Below, piece after piece: positions 16,459 through 28,763 of a stretch of DNA of 64,000 nucleotides. The translations under genes were made by a program, and so were the position numbers. The stretch's first letter is position 1. Each line of letters starts with the position of its first letter. The notes beneath the pieces are model-generated. The model made no database searches. It was not told the DNA's origin and saw nothing but the letters and a program-made list of their open reading frames with translations. Source of the DNA: Aselliscus stoliczkanus (taxonomy: Eukaryota > Chordata > Mammalia > Chiroptera > Hipposideridae); contig CM066733.1 in NCBI GenBank assembly GCA_033961575.1, positions 135,334,421 to 135,398,420 on the forward strand. The letters are read 5' to 3'.

Positions 16459-16940
16459 GGTCCTCTCAGAAGGTGCAGTGGTTTGACCTGAGCATCCTAA
16501 CACAAGAGCTGCAGCCTCCCCAGCTCCCCCAAGCTGATCTTCAACCCTGCCAGCCTCATGCAGGAGCCAGCCTCAGGGCAAAGCAGCAGCTGCTCAGCAG
16601 GGAAATCTATTCTACAACAGTGAGTCCCCACAAAAGAATTCTAGACCAAGGTACTGCTTTGTCCAAGCATATATTTTAGTTCACAAGAGCGGAAATCATA
16701 TGAAATGAAGGCTTTTAGTGTGTTTGAAAGGCCCTAACATGTCTGTCAGAAAATCATGAAAACTACTTTGAATGATATGTTTTTTTCATCCTGAGTCATT
16801 TCTGAAATAAAGGAAGTCAGTTTTCAACAGCAAAAGTCTCAAGATTTTTAAATCTGAGCACTAAAAATCCAAATCCAAAAGTTGTAATTCATACATGCAA
16901 CAGAATTTTAGCAGTTGATCTTTAAAAAAATATATAAAAT

Positions 16941-16943
<3 letters not shown>

Positions 16944-16979
<36 letters not shown>
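16944..16979. repeat. (TA)n microsatellite
   Basis: A 36-bp pure alternating T/A tract flanked by A-rich sequence. Confidence 0.95.
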
Positions 16980-16984
<5 letters not shown>

Positions 16985-17934
16985 CTATAACTCATTTTCA
17001 GTTCCATTCTTGCAAGTCAACTGGTAAAAGATGGAAATTTTATACAAGTTTCAATGCAATATGTATCAAAGATTCTTGCTTTCTCTATAAAAAGAGGCAT
17101 TGTTATAATGTGTTGGGTCTGATGGACAAACTCATTTTTTGAGCCTATTAGGTTTGATAAAACTTGGTACCTATACTGAAAGTTTTATTCCTACTATCTT
17201 TTCTTATTTCAGCTAACTTTCCATCAAGAAAATTCCCGATCCCTTACTAGGGACTACAGACTGCAGTTATTACTTGAAACAAGGATGATTTGGAAATAAA
17301 TAAAGCAAAGGGTCTCCTTCAACTGCCACTATAAACAAACTCCGCAATTTGTAAGATAAATAACTGTGTTAGTTACATCGTCATATATAAATACATTCAG
17401 TAAACGACTGAGACTACCCCTGACTTCCAGGGGGTTAGGAAGAAACCTTAAGCCCAGGAAAGATATTTATATGACAGGAACATTTTGTTCTACCCCACTG
17501 TACTGCGCACCTACTCTGCCAGTGGCTATGAGGTGTGAGACATGTGAAAAGAAACAATGGCTTTCAGGATGTTGATGAGCCCATGAAACTAGGCAAATTG
17601 ACATGCCTATGTGGATTTTTCCGTAGGGGCAACAAAGCTTACCCGAAGAGTACGCAATCCCAAAAGATGAAGAATCGCTGATACAGACAATGCCTGCTGG
17701 AGAGTTCCCAACAAATATATTACTTCCAAATAACGTGACCAAGAAAGGCAGACAAGGAAGTAGATTTTCTGTTGGCCTCCAAGCGGGCAGAGTTTCCTAG
17801 GCCAAAGCTAATAGAAATGGCGCACTTCCGGAATGGTGGGTGGGTGAGCTGGGGACCAACACTGTGGCAGAGTATCAGGAACAACACAGAACACAGCGGA
17901 GGCCACTCCGACAGCTGGAAATCTATCACCAAGG

Positions 17935-18145
17935 GTTAAACACAGTCCAAGACTCAGACTGCACAGGTTCAGTTCCCACTACCGTCACTGACCATGTGAG
18001 CTTGACCAAGTTTCTTAATTTCACTTTCCTCTATAAAATGGTGACAACAGTTATCACCTACCTCAGCTGAAGATGCTGAGGTAATGAGTGCAACATGCTT
18101 AGCATAGCACCTGCCACAGCGTAATGCTCAGTAATGATCACTGTT
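17935..18145 (+). mobile_element. MIR SINE, moderately preserved
   Basis: 'gactgcacaggttcagttcc', 'gtgagcttgaccaagtttct', 'tcctctataaaatggtgaca' and 'agcatagcacctgccacag' follow the MIR consensus from the B-box region to the 3' end. Confidence 0.8.
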
Positions 18146-18866
18146 ATCACCACTATTGCTATTGCTGTCCTGCCGCTGCACCACCCTGCAGGAATGCCCA
18201 CTGCCTGGGAGATGTGCATAGTGGCATGATGCACTTAGGCTCCTGGCATCGCGCCACATTCCTGCCTTCCATGTGCCCTGAGGAGTCACCAGGACGCTCG
18301 CAGCTTTCTTCCCCATACCATGTCCACCTGCTTCAATTTGGACAATGAGAGACAGGTGGGCTGTTTGCCCCCCACAGGATTCTACCAATGCCTCCTCCCA
18401 AAGTGCCCAAAACAAGATTTTGAGACAACTATGACTTGAGGAAAAAGAAAAGTTAGGCCTGAAGGCTCTATTAGTTAGGCCTTCGGTTAAAATACTAGAA
18501 CACAACTTAAAGACATACGCAAAAAGTGAAGTGTCCAGGGGTAAACAGCTCGAAAGATGAGATCACAAACTCTGCTGTCCACCCCATTTACCTCTGTGTT
18601 TCCTCCTCTCTTCCTAGTTCCAGCCAAAGACCAAGGCTGACTCTGGCTGGTTCAATGATCCCAAGATGGTAATTCTGTTCTGGGCCTGGGCAAGTACCCA
18701 CACTTACTCAACTGCCACAAATGCCACAGAAACTAGGAATGGGACAGGAAGTCTCCCAAGAGAAAATAAAGGTGTTATTAACAGAAAACATAAAGAAAGG
18801 TACAAATAACACCTATCCATCAAAGGAACTCATAACTGGATTCATGCCTTTAAAAAGCAGCACAGT

Positions 18867-19032
18867 GGGGTGACTGGTTAACTCATAACCCCAAGGTTGC
18901 TGGTTCGATCCCCGCATGGGCCACTGTGAGCTGCACCGTCCTTAAAAGAGTCAACTATGCCACTGCAGCATGAAAGCAATGACCATGGCTGTTCCCCAAT
19001 AAAATTTAATTTAAAAAAAAAAAATTTTTTTT
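18867..19032 (+). mobile_element. tRNA-derived SINE, second (Rhin-like) family
   Basis: The head has a B box GGTTCGATCCC and 'catgggccactgtgagctg'. It ends TGTTCCCCAATAAAATTTAA plus A-rich tail. Target duplication aaagcagcacagt / aaagcaacacagt lies at 18854-18866 and 19033-19045. The body between head and tail is shorter than in the copy at 44793. Confidence 0.85.
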
Positions 19033-19111
19033 AAAGCAACACAGTAATTTTTGGCATTATATTCCCATTTGTTTAATGGTATCTGTTAAAACTGTTTTGG
19101 CTACAAGTGGT

Positions 19112-19183
19112 GGAAGGAAGGAAGGAAGGAAGGAAGGAAGGAAGGAAGGAAGGAAGGAAGGAAGGAAGGAAGGAAGGAAGGAA
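19112..19183. repeat. (GGAA)18 tetranucleotide microsatellite
   Basis: 72 bp of pure GGAA units, an all-purine strand. Arrays of this motif can bind ETS-family factors; that is family knowledge, not evidence of use here. Confidence 0.97.
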
Positions 19184-21297
19184 AAAAACAACCAAAATAG
19201 CTCAAACAGAAAGATTATTTATTCGTTATGTGGCTAGTGCAAAGGCTGCACTAGGAGACAGATTGTGACTAGTCTAATAAGCAAATCATGAAAACTGTTT
19301 CCCTCTGTACTTGATATCTGACTTCTCAGTTAATGTGTGGGGTACAGACAGCCACTAACTTAGTGCTGGCAATGCCAGGAATAGCCTGTCCACCAAGAGG
19401 CTTTTGCTCCTGCTGAATGAGGGCTCCTCCTGCCTGGAGTTGAGACAGCCAACCTGTGACCAGGAAGTAACAGCATAAGGGGAAAAGTCAGCATATGAAA
19501 GGTAAGCTCAGCCTGGATGACATCACTGAGAAGCTGAGCCAAGATAAATGAGAAAAATACAATTCCTATTTAAACCACTACAGCTGAGGTTACATGCAGC
19601 CCCGAGCCTTCCTAACTAATCTGGCCGACCAAGGACCCGATTTCTATCTTGGTTCCGTGTGTTGTGCTTATCAGAAGATGGTAGCAACTGTTATAGGTGT
19701 CACAGAGAAATAATGCGTGCAAAATAAAGAGTTCTCTCCCTGTGTCTTTCTTTTTTAAAAAGGAAATCCTTCTCAGGAATCTTTCAATATGTCTATTGCC
19801 TTATATTGTGGGCTAGAACTACATCATATGCTGACACCGAAACTCAGGTGGAAAGGAATACTGAATTTCAATGATTCACTCTTGAATTAGGTCACTTTTC
19901 TGATTAAAGGGGAAAAAGAGGTTCTGCTAATAAGACAAGTATAGGGTGGATAAATGCTTGTAGGTAACTAACAATGCCAGCTATACATAGCAATCAATAG
20001 GTAGCATTTTAAAGTATTTTTTATACATACATACTTCACTAAAGTATAGAGAGTTTAGAGGGACAGTTTCTCAGTGTACTTCTGCTTCAATGGAACAGTG
20101 ATTCCATATTTACTATCATTTCAAATGAAAAGCATAATTAAATACACACATGCACTAAACAAAGCCCCAGAACATGTCATATAATAAAAATGTACACAAA
20201 AGCTAAACATTAAAGACTGCCTAAAAATACAGAAAAGAAATGCTACATAATAAAGTACGTTGAAACTACCATATACTGCTGGGAGGGTACAGTTGTACAA
20301 CCACTTTAGAAGGCAATTTGGAAGGAATTATTAAAATTTTAAATGCACAAGCTCTACGCCTCAAATATTTTACTTCTTAGTATCTATCCTGGTGAAAACT
20401 CACATATGTGAAGAAAAACAAATACAAGAACTGCACCATACATAGTCTGTCATCCCTAAAATACAAAGCCAGAATAAAAAACATTGGCAACAACCTAAAT
20501 GCCCAGCCACAGGAGAATGACAGAAACTAGGGTACATCTAAAATACAGACTACATGGCAATAAAAAAGAATGAGACTAGTATAAATGTGTTGGTATGTAA
20601 TGATCTTCCAGGTATATTATTCTCATCGTCAAACTTACTATGAGACTGGAACTTAATTATTCCAACCACTAAAAAGAAATGATAATTATGTAATATGATA
20701 GAGGTGCTAATTATTGCTCCAATGGTGATGATATTACCATATATGTAAATGTATCAAATTAACATGTACAAATATATCTTAAATTTACAATGTTATATGG
20801 CAAATATATTTCAATTAATAAAGATACGTTGTTCTGTTAAAAGCAGAAGGCTGTATAATGTACACTATACTGCTACATGCAATTTTAAGGATAATTTCCA
20901 TGGCGAAACATAAATGCATACAAAAAAATCTGGAAAGATATATGACAGAGCAAAAGTATTCGTTGCTTCTGAGGAGGGAGTAGGATCAAGGAGAATTGTA
21001 ATGTTTGAACAGTTTATTATGAGAAAGTTTCAACACAAAAACATATATTTATAGTTGAATTGACATACTAGTCTTTCGACCATCTTCCTTTTTAACTAGT
21101 CCAACACAGTAGCATTTATCTTTTACTTATGGGCTTTAAATATATCTTCCCTGAACTAAATGAGCTGGTTTGCAGAATTTAAACAGCACTAAACAAATTA
21201 AATATACACTTCTGAAAAATTAACTTCCTTTGGGGATCCACTGCATTTATAAGTCACTTAACTGAGATGGGGAAAAAATCTTTTTAAATCTTTTTTT
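19184..21297. other. Non-coding with L1 remnant
   Basis: 19184-20261 shows no gene or clear repeat. The rest is largely the L1 remnant listed at 20262-21035. Confidence 0.45.
20262..21035 (+). mobile_element. L1 3' region remnant
   Basis: 'tgctgggagggtacagttgt' (20278), 'caacaacctaaatgcccagc', 'acatggcaataaaaaagaat' and 'gcttctgaggagggagtagg' follow the order of the L1 ORF2 end and 3' UTR. It is heavily mutated. Confidence 0.75.
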
Positions 21298-21312
21298 AAA
21301 AGAGAAGGCACT

Positions 21313-21720
21313 GGGGCCGGCCGAGTGGCGCATTGGTTAAGCGCTGGTTTTGGGATGCCAGCGGTCCCGGTTCGGATCCCACATGAGGGCCAGTGACACT
21401 GCCCTCTACAGCTAACAACAGCTCCACCTGGAGCTGGGCTGTGTGAGCCCCGGTGATGGTGTGGGCTGCAGCCCCTGCTGCAGTGGGCTGCCATGGGCTA
21501 CAGTGAGTGGCCCGCAGCCAGCGTGAGCGGTCAATAGCCGCGGTGAGCGACATTCAGAGGCCAACGACTGATCTGCCTCATCCGGGAAGAACGCAATGAC
21601 GATACCAACAGTGAAGCAACATCCTCCGCAACTAGACTGAGGAACAAAAGGACAGCAACTTGTCTGTTCCCCTTCCCCGATTCCCCAACGCTGTTCCCCT
21701 CCGCCAATTCCCCAATAAAA

Positions 21721-21751
<31 letters not shown>
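21313..21751 (+). mobile_element. Long T+ SINE (full-length, young subfamily)
   Basis: Head GGGGCCGGCCGAGTGGCGCA, stem GCGCTGGTTTTGGGATGCC, B box GGTTCGGATCC, a 'agctccacctggagctgggc' palindromic core, a GCAGCCAGCGTGAGC-rich variable segment, then a duplicated tail module ending CCAATAAAATCTTT and a long A run. AATAAA plus a TCTTT pol III terminator is the hallmark of T+ SINEs. Target duplication aaaagagaaggcact lies at 21298-21312 and 21752-21766. Confidence 0.96.
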
Positions 21752-21760
<9 letters not shown>

Positions 21761-21766
21761 GGCACT

Positions 21767-21871
21767 GGGGCCGGCCAAGTGGCATGGTAGTTAAACGCAG
21801 GCTTGGGAAGCCAGCGGCCCCGGTTCAGGTCCCACATATGAGGGCCAGTGACACTGCCCTCAAAAAAAAAA
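21767..21871 (+). mobile_element. Short tRNA-derived SINE inserted at the same site as the preceding long SINE
   Basis: Head GGGGCCGGCCAAGTGGCATG, B box GGTTCAGGTCCC, ends ACACTGCCCTC plus A tail. It begins immediately after the downstream aaggcact of the long SINE and is followed by a third aaggcact at 21872-21879. Confidence 0.95.
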
Positions 21872-22894
21872 AAGGCACTTTTAGTTTCCCCCAGACTGCA
21901 ATGCAGATTTACACTTTAGTAATGAGCTGTCCTTAGCTGCATTTGCGTTGGCTCTTTACTGAGGACGAATGGAATTAAAGTAGATTTAAAGCAAATCCTA
22001 AGAAACCACCACACCAGCCCCACCCCCTTTTTTAATGAGAAGTTTACTAATTTTGGAGGGGAAGTGGGACTGCTACAAATAGGTATGGAAAGCTGCTTAA
22101 ATGTGGACTGGGGTTGTGCTTTTAACGAAATGCAGGCCAAAATACGGACAATGAATAAAACAGCCCACGACAAAGCCCAAGCCTATGTTTTCAGTAGGTG
22201 CTCCTATGCTGAGACTTTATTATTTCTGATTGAGGTGGAGTTTTAGATGAGAACATCTGGCCTCTTGCCCTCCCTCATAGTCAGAGCCACTGATGGATGT
22301 GTGCTGTAAACAAGTCCCTTCAGCGGTGGCCACCACGGATGGGAAACACCATGCTTAGGTCCAAGAGCGTGAGCCAAGTATTCCCCCTGCTGACAAATTC
22401 AGGCAAAGGCTCTTTTTCCATTTCATCAACACTCAGCATGGGAATGGAATGCCAATAAAAGTGAGGCAGTCTGTCGGCCTAAGAATTCTATCAGAAGAGG
22501 AGAAAGCACAGCAAGCGGAGAGCTGGACACTGGGAAACTCCGCAGACACACGACTTGCCTGCTCCCCACCCCTTGAGGATGACCAGCTGCCCTGCATCCC
22601 AGCTTCAGTGCAGGTGGGACGGCCAACCGGCCGCAGCCCCCAGGGGCTCCCCCAAAGCACCCTGGAATCTGTGGGCAACAGAATAGAGGGGAAATGTCTG
22701 ATAAGGGCACTGAAGTCCACAAGAAGTTATGGGGGAGGGAGGCGGGCAAGGCTGGGAAAGCAGAAGAAAGTAGGATTGGTCAGTGCAGGGCTCACATCTG
22801 GGGCTGGCTGGAAATGAACGCCGGTGTCACTCCACAGGGCCTGCATATCCATGATTCCTAAGCAGGATCCTGGCCACTTCTTCCTCCAATGTTC

Positions 22895-23300
22895 CTACCT
22901 CTAGGGTCAGCCACATACAAGGACATTTTCTTGAGTGCTGTGGCAGACACTGCTGGTGGACCTACCCAATATCCATTTCCTATTTCTTCCTTCCTACCAA
23001 TAGCAACCTTGATATTGTTGGGGATGATAATGTAGCCAATTTTTTTTTTAAAGGACATTTCCTTTCCTCCCTTACACAAAAGGCCATGTGATATAATTTT
23101 GGCCAAGAAGATAGGAGTGGAAATTGATGGGTGAGGCTTCTGAGAAATCTTTTTATAAGATGAGGCAATTCAGCTGGTGCCCACCTTTTGTCCTTTGCCC
23201 TTCTTCTTCTTCTTGCTTGGAACCTAAGAAAGATGCTGGAGACGAGGCAGCCACGTTATGACTATGAGGTGCAAAGACATACACTAAGGATAGCAGAGTG
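22895..23300. mobile_element. Ancient mammalian interspersed repeat, family uncertain
   Basis: 'gccatgtgatataattttgg', 'ccaagaagataggagtgga' and 'cagctggtgcccaccttttg', followed by 'cttggaacctaagaaagatg' and 'ctggagacgaggcagccac', form a series I associate with a common old repeat. A second diverged copy lies at 40775-41045. I do not name the family. Confidence 0.45.
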
Positions 23301-23494
23301 GAAATACTGGACTCTGATGGCCTCATAAAAACACCATACCAGCACTGAACTTCTGAACTTCTCATTACAGGAGAAAAATAAACATTCACACATGTTAATT
23401 GCCATTGTTTGGGATCTGTTACTTGTAGCTGGGTGATGACTAAATGAAACCAGTGCTTGCAACATAGTAAGACTGGTTCTGAAGTGACTCACTA

Positions 23495-23665
23495 AATCCC
23501 CTCAATAACCATACAGAGTAGCTACTATCTATCCACATCCCCAATGCCAGCTGAAGAAACTGAGACACAGTGAATTTAAATAATATACCCTAGATCGAAA
23601 ACCTAGAAAATGGCAAAGCTGGGATTTAATTTCAGACAAAATAGCTCCAGGGCTCTGGGACAGAG
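23495..23665 (-). mobile_element. MIR SINE remnant, antisense
   Basis: 'gctgaagaaactgagacac', 'aataataccctagatc'-type text and 'ggcaaagctgggatttaatt' match the reverse complement of the MIR core (GATGAGGAAACTGAGGC, CAGAGCCGGGATT). Confidence 0.65.
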
Positions 23666-25781
23666 CAAGAAAGCCCAGCCCTTCCCAGCTCTCAGCCCCC
23701 AGTGTTATGGAAACCTCAGCCCCACAGGCTGCTGCACTGTGAGCCAAGTCACAGAACCCATCCGCTCAGGAGGCCAGCTTTCCAGCACATGCCATGCAGG
23801 CAGCTAGCTACCTGACAAAACCTGTGTTGTTGCATGGTTCAAGGTCCTTCTACTATACATTTAAAAGGTTGCCTTTTAGTCCCTTCTTGTCAATGCAGCT
23901 ATTTGTTGGTGAAAAGGAGGTTTCTATTCATAAACACACCCCCAATCATCTTTGGCTACAAAAAGATATTCAAGTTATATATGAATGAAAGTGGCCAGCT
24001 GAAGAAGACTCTTTGATACAGACATAACCAAAGCAAGCAAGCCTGGCTCTATAACAAAATAATAACATTTTTTTTAAATTAAATAATAATAAGAGGAGGA
24101 GGAGAAGGAATATGCAAATTCAAACTAATGTCCACTGACTTGAAGTGAAATGCCCAAGGTTAGGCCAACACCTACGAGTCCTGGTTCTGTCTCCACTGAT
24201 GTGGGAGCTGACTATGTCAAAATATTTGCTCTAATCAAATTTAACAAAGTCCCATAAATAATAAACCTAAAGTCTGATTTATTTTCTTGAAGCAGAGCAA
24301 ATAAATAAATTCATACACAAGTTTTCTTTATCAATATTGTTTCTGAAATACATGCTGAAGAGAACCCTGCGGACTCTATACAGTAGCACCGCTGTTATCA
24401 CTATTGTACAGTTGCTACTTATGGTTTAAAAACTCCAAGTGTAACTTCATAAATATTAGATACTTAGTTCCAACATTTCTTGAACACAAAGATACTAGTC
24501 AGTGAACAACAGTTAATTCAAGGAGAATAGTCACTCTACAGAGTAGCAAAACTGATAGTAGGGGTAGTCCTGGCCAATTCTTGATATTACAACTCTAATG
24601 AAAGAGATTGGGGTAGAAGGGAGGAAAAGGGGCAGGGAGTAAGGGAAAGAGAGACAGAAAGAGAAATCAGAGGACAGGAGAAAGTTCATTTAGTGTACCT
24701 TCCCACCCCACCCCAAGTATTTGGGTCAATGTTAAGCAAGTGCAGGGGTGCTCCAGCAAGTCTGGATTAACCAGACTATAGGGTCCACTTAACAACAACC
24801 TGAACCCAGGGGAGGGGCCCAGAACAGGTCCTGCTAGATCTTCAGAAATTTGAAACCAGTCTCTATTTCCCCCTCCTCCCACCAAAACTATCTAAGAAAA
24901 CAGCCTAGTCAGCGAGAACCAGGTCAAAGAAACACAATGAATTCAAGTCACACAAGTCCCTGTTCTTAGGGCTGATCCAGTATGAAGGGCAGAGGTGAAT
25001 CTGTCCACCATCCATCAAGCACATGCTGAAAGGAAGTGGCCCTGACAGCTCTCAGGGAGGGGCTGTGCAGGACCTAGAAGGTGGACCAGGACTGCTCTCC
25101 TAGGTGCAACAAGGATGCAGACGTGACCGAAAATTCAGCGCTGCTCTTCGTAAGGTTACCACCTGTTTGGGAAGATAAATTACTTCACTCACGAGGTAAC
25201 AAATCAAGGAGAAAGAAAGCAAGAAATAAACAAGGGAAATTATAATTAAATGCAAAAATGGGAAGGGCAGCTCCAATACTACAGTCACTCAGGGGTGAGG
25301 AGGAAGACTAGAGACTCAAGAGGAAAGGGGTGACCGCATGGCAATGGGGAGACTTGTATATAATGGAAAATGCTGGTTAATCAGAGCCTGAAAGGCAGTG
25401 GGAAGGGGCACGGGCAACATGCATATGAAGTCAGGTTAGTGACATGGCTTCTTACAAGAGCTCCACAGGAAACAAGACCAACTGCAAACGGCCACCCCAA
25501 TGAAACTTACTCCTAAACTCACAGGAAATGCTAATCAGTCAATTGTCTCCCCACCCTTTCTTTCATCCCTACTGTCCACAGGCCACCCTCTCCATTTGAA
25601 GACATCAAGTTCACCTATCATTTGCTCATCCATCTATTAATTGGCTCCTTCCCCAACTCCATCCATCCATTATTTGTTATTAGAGAAAACACTGTTCTCT
25701 AGGCCACAGGTCTGTCATGTTGAGGACAGTTAAGAAGAGAAAGTCATGCGGGTGAAACAAATAGAGAATGAATAACAGAAC

Positions 25782-25828
25782 TGTGTGAGTGTGTGTGTGT
25801 GTGTCTGTCTGTGTGTGTGTGTGTGTGT
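25782..25828. repeat. (GT)n interrupted microsatellite
   Basis: GT repeats with a CTGTCT interruption. The tract runs directly into the TA that is the target site of the mariner-like element. Confidence 0.9.
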
Positions 25829-25829
25829 A

Positions 25830-26064
25830 CCGGGGGTGCCTGAAGAAATGTATACAAGTGGACACTTGTCAACATTGCTCAAGCAGTAGTTCGCCATAAT
25901 CCAAAGTATCTGGACATTGATGGTGACCACTTGGAGCACCTCTTGTAATTGCAGAAGTCAAACATGACTTGTATTCATCTTTTGTTATCGGTATATATTG
26001 AGTATTACAATTTTAGTACAGTTTTCCTTTCTTAAAATGTGTATACATTTCGGGGGACACTCTG
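25830..26064 (+). mobile_element. Mariner-like element, deleted, with transposase C-terminal remnant
   Basis: TA dinucleotides at 25828-25829 and 26065-26066 bound a 235-bp unit. Its ends are imperfect inverted repeats: left CCGGGGGTGCC then GAAATGTATACAAG; right, reverse complemented, CAGAGTGTCCCCC then GAAATGTATACACA. From 25856 to the TAA at 25946-25948 one frame stays open for 30 codons and contains VNIAQAVVRHNPKYLD and then GDHLEHLL before the stop. This reads like the end of a Tc1/mariner-type transposase, an inference from its place between TA-flanked inverted repeats. The remaining 3' part is shared with the small element at 57676. Confidence 0.75.
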
Positions 26065-26077
26065 TAAATACCTGTGC

Positions 26078-26118
<41 letters not shown>

Positions 26119-26154
26119 TAGATAGATAGACAGATAGATATAGATATATATATA
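26078..26154. repeat. (GATA)n microsatellite with TA extension
   Basis: About 18 GATA-like units with a few interruptions, ending in (TA)n. Confidence 0.95.
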
Positions 26155-27823
26155 CCCCAACAACCAGCTGCCAGCTCAGCCTGGCAGAGGCCCTGAGTAT
26201 GTCAGGAGCTCTGCAGAGCTGCAGGTATCACCTTCACAGTACTCTGGGAGGACAGGCTGAGTAATACACCTGAGGAAAAGGTAGACATCTGCCTCCCTAT
26301 GAGACCTCAACACAGACCAATGCTGTTCAAACTGCCTTGTGCCCAGTGGAGTGCAGTGAACTGCAGGTGATGACAGCTTCGCACTCACAGCGGTGGCCAT
26401 CACCGCTGCACAAATTTGGACTCTGACCACTAAGCACCCCTAGTGAAGCTTTGTGCTCATTCTTGGGCTTTGACTAAAACTCTGTAGATACACAGAGGCA
26501 AAGCCAAGGAGAAGCTTCAAAAATAAGAAACATCTATTAGCAAATTCATTACTTAGGGATGTGGGGATTCTTTCATATGGACATGATCGTGGATGCCACT
26601 ATTGAGTAAGCATTCATTTATAGACACTTCTACCAGAGACTTCTTCCTATAGGGAAAAGCTATGCAGACATTCTTGGTAAAGCTAAAGCAGGAACATGTG
26701 TTACAACAGCATTTCCTAGTCAAGACCAGATATCAGCCACCGAAGGACATTCTGCTAATGCTACATGCCTGGGCCCCAGTTCCTGGTTCTGATTCACCAG
26801 GATGAGAGCGATGCTCAGGTGTATACATTCTGAAAGGGTTCCTCCAACTGGCTCCAACACCTGCTTTTACACCATGGTCTGGAATGCCTGAGAACACTCT
26901 GGGCAGTCTGCAGGACCCTCAGCAGCAGTGGTGTTCAAGTCTTGCCCAATTCAAAAGAGGGAGCACTTTTCAAATAACAGACAGACCAAGCTGAGGGCAC
27001 AGCACTGCATGAGCATACTTTCTGACTAGCTTGTTTAGATCACTGCAGAAAAACTACTTGCGTGCTTAATATGACTTGGGATGGATAGAAGAGCTTGATA
27101 AGAAAATATGAAATCATTTTAATAGCATATTTAACTATACTATAGGATTTTATGCTCTTCTAAAGCATTTCTGTAGGAAAGAAATAATGACCTCCACAGA
27201 GTGATCTGCCAGTATGGAGGTACCACTCCAGTCACATCTGGATGACACAGGAGGCTTGTCTGACACCTGGCATGGAGTTGAGCAATTGTGTGTTAAATCT
27301 AATTTACAATGCCTGAGAGTAAAAATACACAGACACAATGTCATATGTAAATGATATCTCAGTAGAGCTGGGGGAATATTTTTTTCGAAGCCAGTGTCCA
27401 TGGGTCGTGACCCTCTCCATCTCTGAGTCATCTGGCTTCAGCCCTCAGTCAGGGCGCCCTGCACCTGTTCAGCAGCCCCTCCCACTCTTTGCATTGTCCA
27501 GGTCTGAGAGTGAGAAAGGAGGGCACCAGTTACCGAAAATAATAAAGTGGAAAATGTGCAGGTGCCAAATGGTCCTTCAAAATTTCCCCAAGGTAAGTGC
27601 CTATTTATACAGGAAAGAAACTAATATTGTGATTATTAAAAGCTCATTCAAATACGAGTAGAACAAAAATCATTGACGCTAGCAGTAATAGGAGGGATTG
27701 ATTGGCTATTACTTTTCATACTCACCATTCCCGCCTAATTAAAAGACTTGCCAAAGACAATAGACAGTTAAGAGAAAAAGCAAGTTCAACTAGTGTATAT
27801 AGTATAGTATCTTCTCCATGGTG

Positions 27824-27829
<6 letters not shown>
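26155..27829. other. Non-coding sequence
   Basis: No gene is visible. A good splice-donor-like string (AAG|GTAAGTGC) occurs at 27590-27599 without a convincing exon around it. A MER5-like trace lies at about 26725-26900 ('gcctgggccccagttcctgg', 'ttctgattcaccagga'). Confidence 0.4.
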
Positions 27830-27854
<25 letters not shown>

Positions 27855-28260
27855 TTTTATTGGGGAATTGGCGGAGGGGAACAGCGTTGGGAAATCGGGG
27901 AAGGGGAACAGACAAGTTGCTGTCTTTTTGTTCTTCAGTTTAGTTGCGGAGGATGTTGCTTCACTGTTGGTATCGTCATTGCGCTCTTCCCGGATGAGGC
28001 AGATCGGTCGCTGGCCTCTGGATGTCGCTCACTGCGGCTATTGGCAGCTCACTCTTGGCTGCCAGCCGCTCACGCTGGCTGCGGGCCACTCACTATAGCC
28101 TATGGCAGCCCACACCATCACCGGGGCTCGCACAGCCCAGCTCCAGGTGGAGCTGTTGTTAGCTGTAGAGGGCAGTGTCACTGGCCCTCATGTGGGATCC
28201 GAACCGGGGCCGCTGGCATCCCAAAACCAGCGCTTAACCAATGCGCCACTCGGCCGGCCC
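27830..28260 (-). mobile_element. Long T+ SINE, antisense, young
   Basis: Minus strand: GGGCCGGCCGAGTGGCGCAT head, GGTTTTGGGATGCC stem, GCAGCCAGCGTGAGC core, duplicated TGTTCCCC tail module, CCAATAAAATCTTTAAA and a long A tail. Target duplication tccatggtgtttttt / tccatggagtttttt at 27815-27829 and 28261-28275. It lacks the CCCCTGCTGCAGTGG segment present in the copies at 31956 and 42382. Confidence 0.96.
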
Positions 28261-28275
28261 TCCATGGAGTTTTTT

Positions 28276-28726
28276 AAAAGGAGGAGAGAAACATGTAGAA
28301 ACTTGTGACCCATGAAGCTCTAAAGTTATGTATTCCCCTTTGTGTTGGAGCCAAAAAAGGAGTCCACTATTCCAGAAAGTTTAAGAATTACTCCTCTAGA
28401 AAGGAACTAGAGGTATCAATGAGCTGACAAAATCGAAACCATATCCCACTCCAAAGAATCAACTGGTCTGAAAATATACTGGTACAATGTGCACAAATGA
28501 ATGATAACAATGCAAGATAAATTCATGGGCCACAAAAAAAACACGGAGATTGGAAAAGTTTGAGATATTTAACAATAGGAGCCAAACTGCAGGGAAAAAA
28601 AAATTTTTAATTTGTAAGAATTGAAGGGGACTAGTATATAAATGATTAAGAAGCAATCTTTAAGTTAAAGCCACCCAAACAAACAAAAGACTCCATAACT
28701 TAATGGTCAAGTTTTAAAAGTGTATT

Positions 28727-28763
<37 letters not shown>

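Larger units (their letters stand above)
16459..18853. other. Non-coding sequence
   Basis: No gene is visible apart from the repeats listed inside it (TA run, MIR). Confidence 0.45.
21880..25781. other. Non-coding; slightly GC-richer stretch 22260-22860, old repeats
   Basis: A 122-codon plus-strand open frame at 22449-22817 has no recognisable domain. I see no splice or promoter context that would make it a gene. A purine-rich stretch lies at 24600-24685. Old repeats are listed separately. Confidence 0.45.

Noticed and set aside
21313..21385. tRNA-like head with A and B boxes, possible tRNA gene
   Set aside because: The same head occurs in many copies followed by SINE core, tail and target duplications; the cloverleaf is degenerate. 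It is a SINE promoter, not a tRNA gene.
22449..22817. 122-codon plus-strand frame as a candidate small gene
   Set aside because: No recognisable domain, no Kozak or promoter context I can support, and an overlapping minus-strand frame of similar length exists. Composition alone explains the open frame.
27560..27610. Exon ending at AAG|GTAAGTGC
   Set aside because: The upstream frame has no recognisable protein similarity and no good acceptor; a single donor string is expected by chance.
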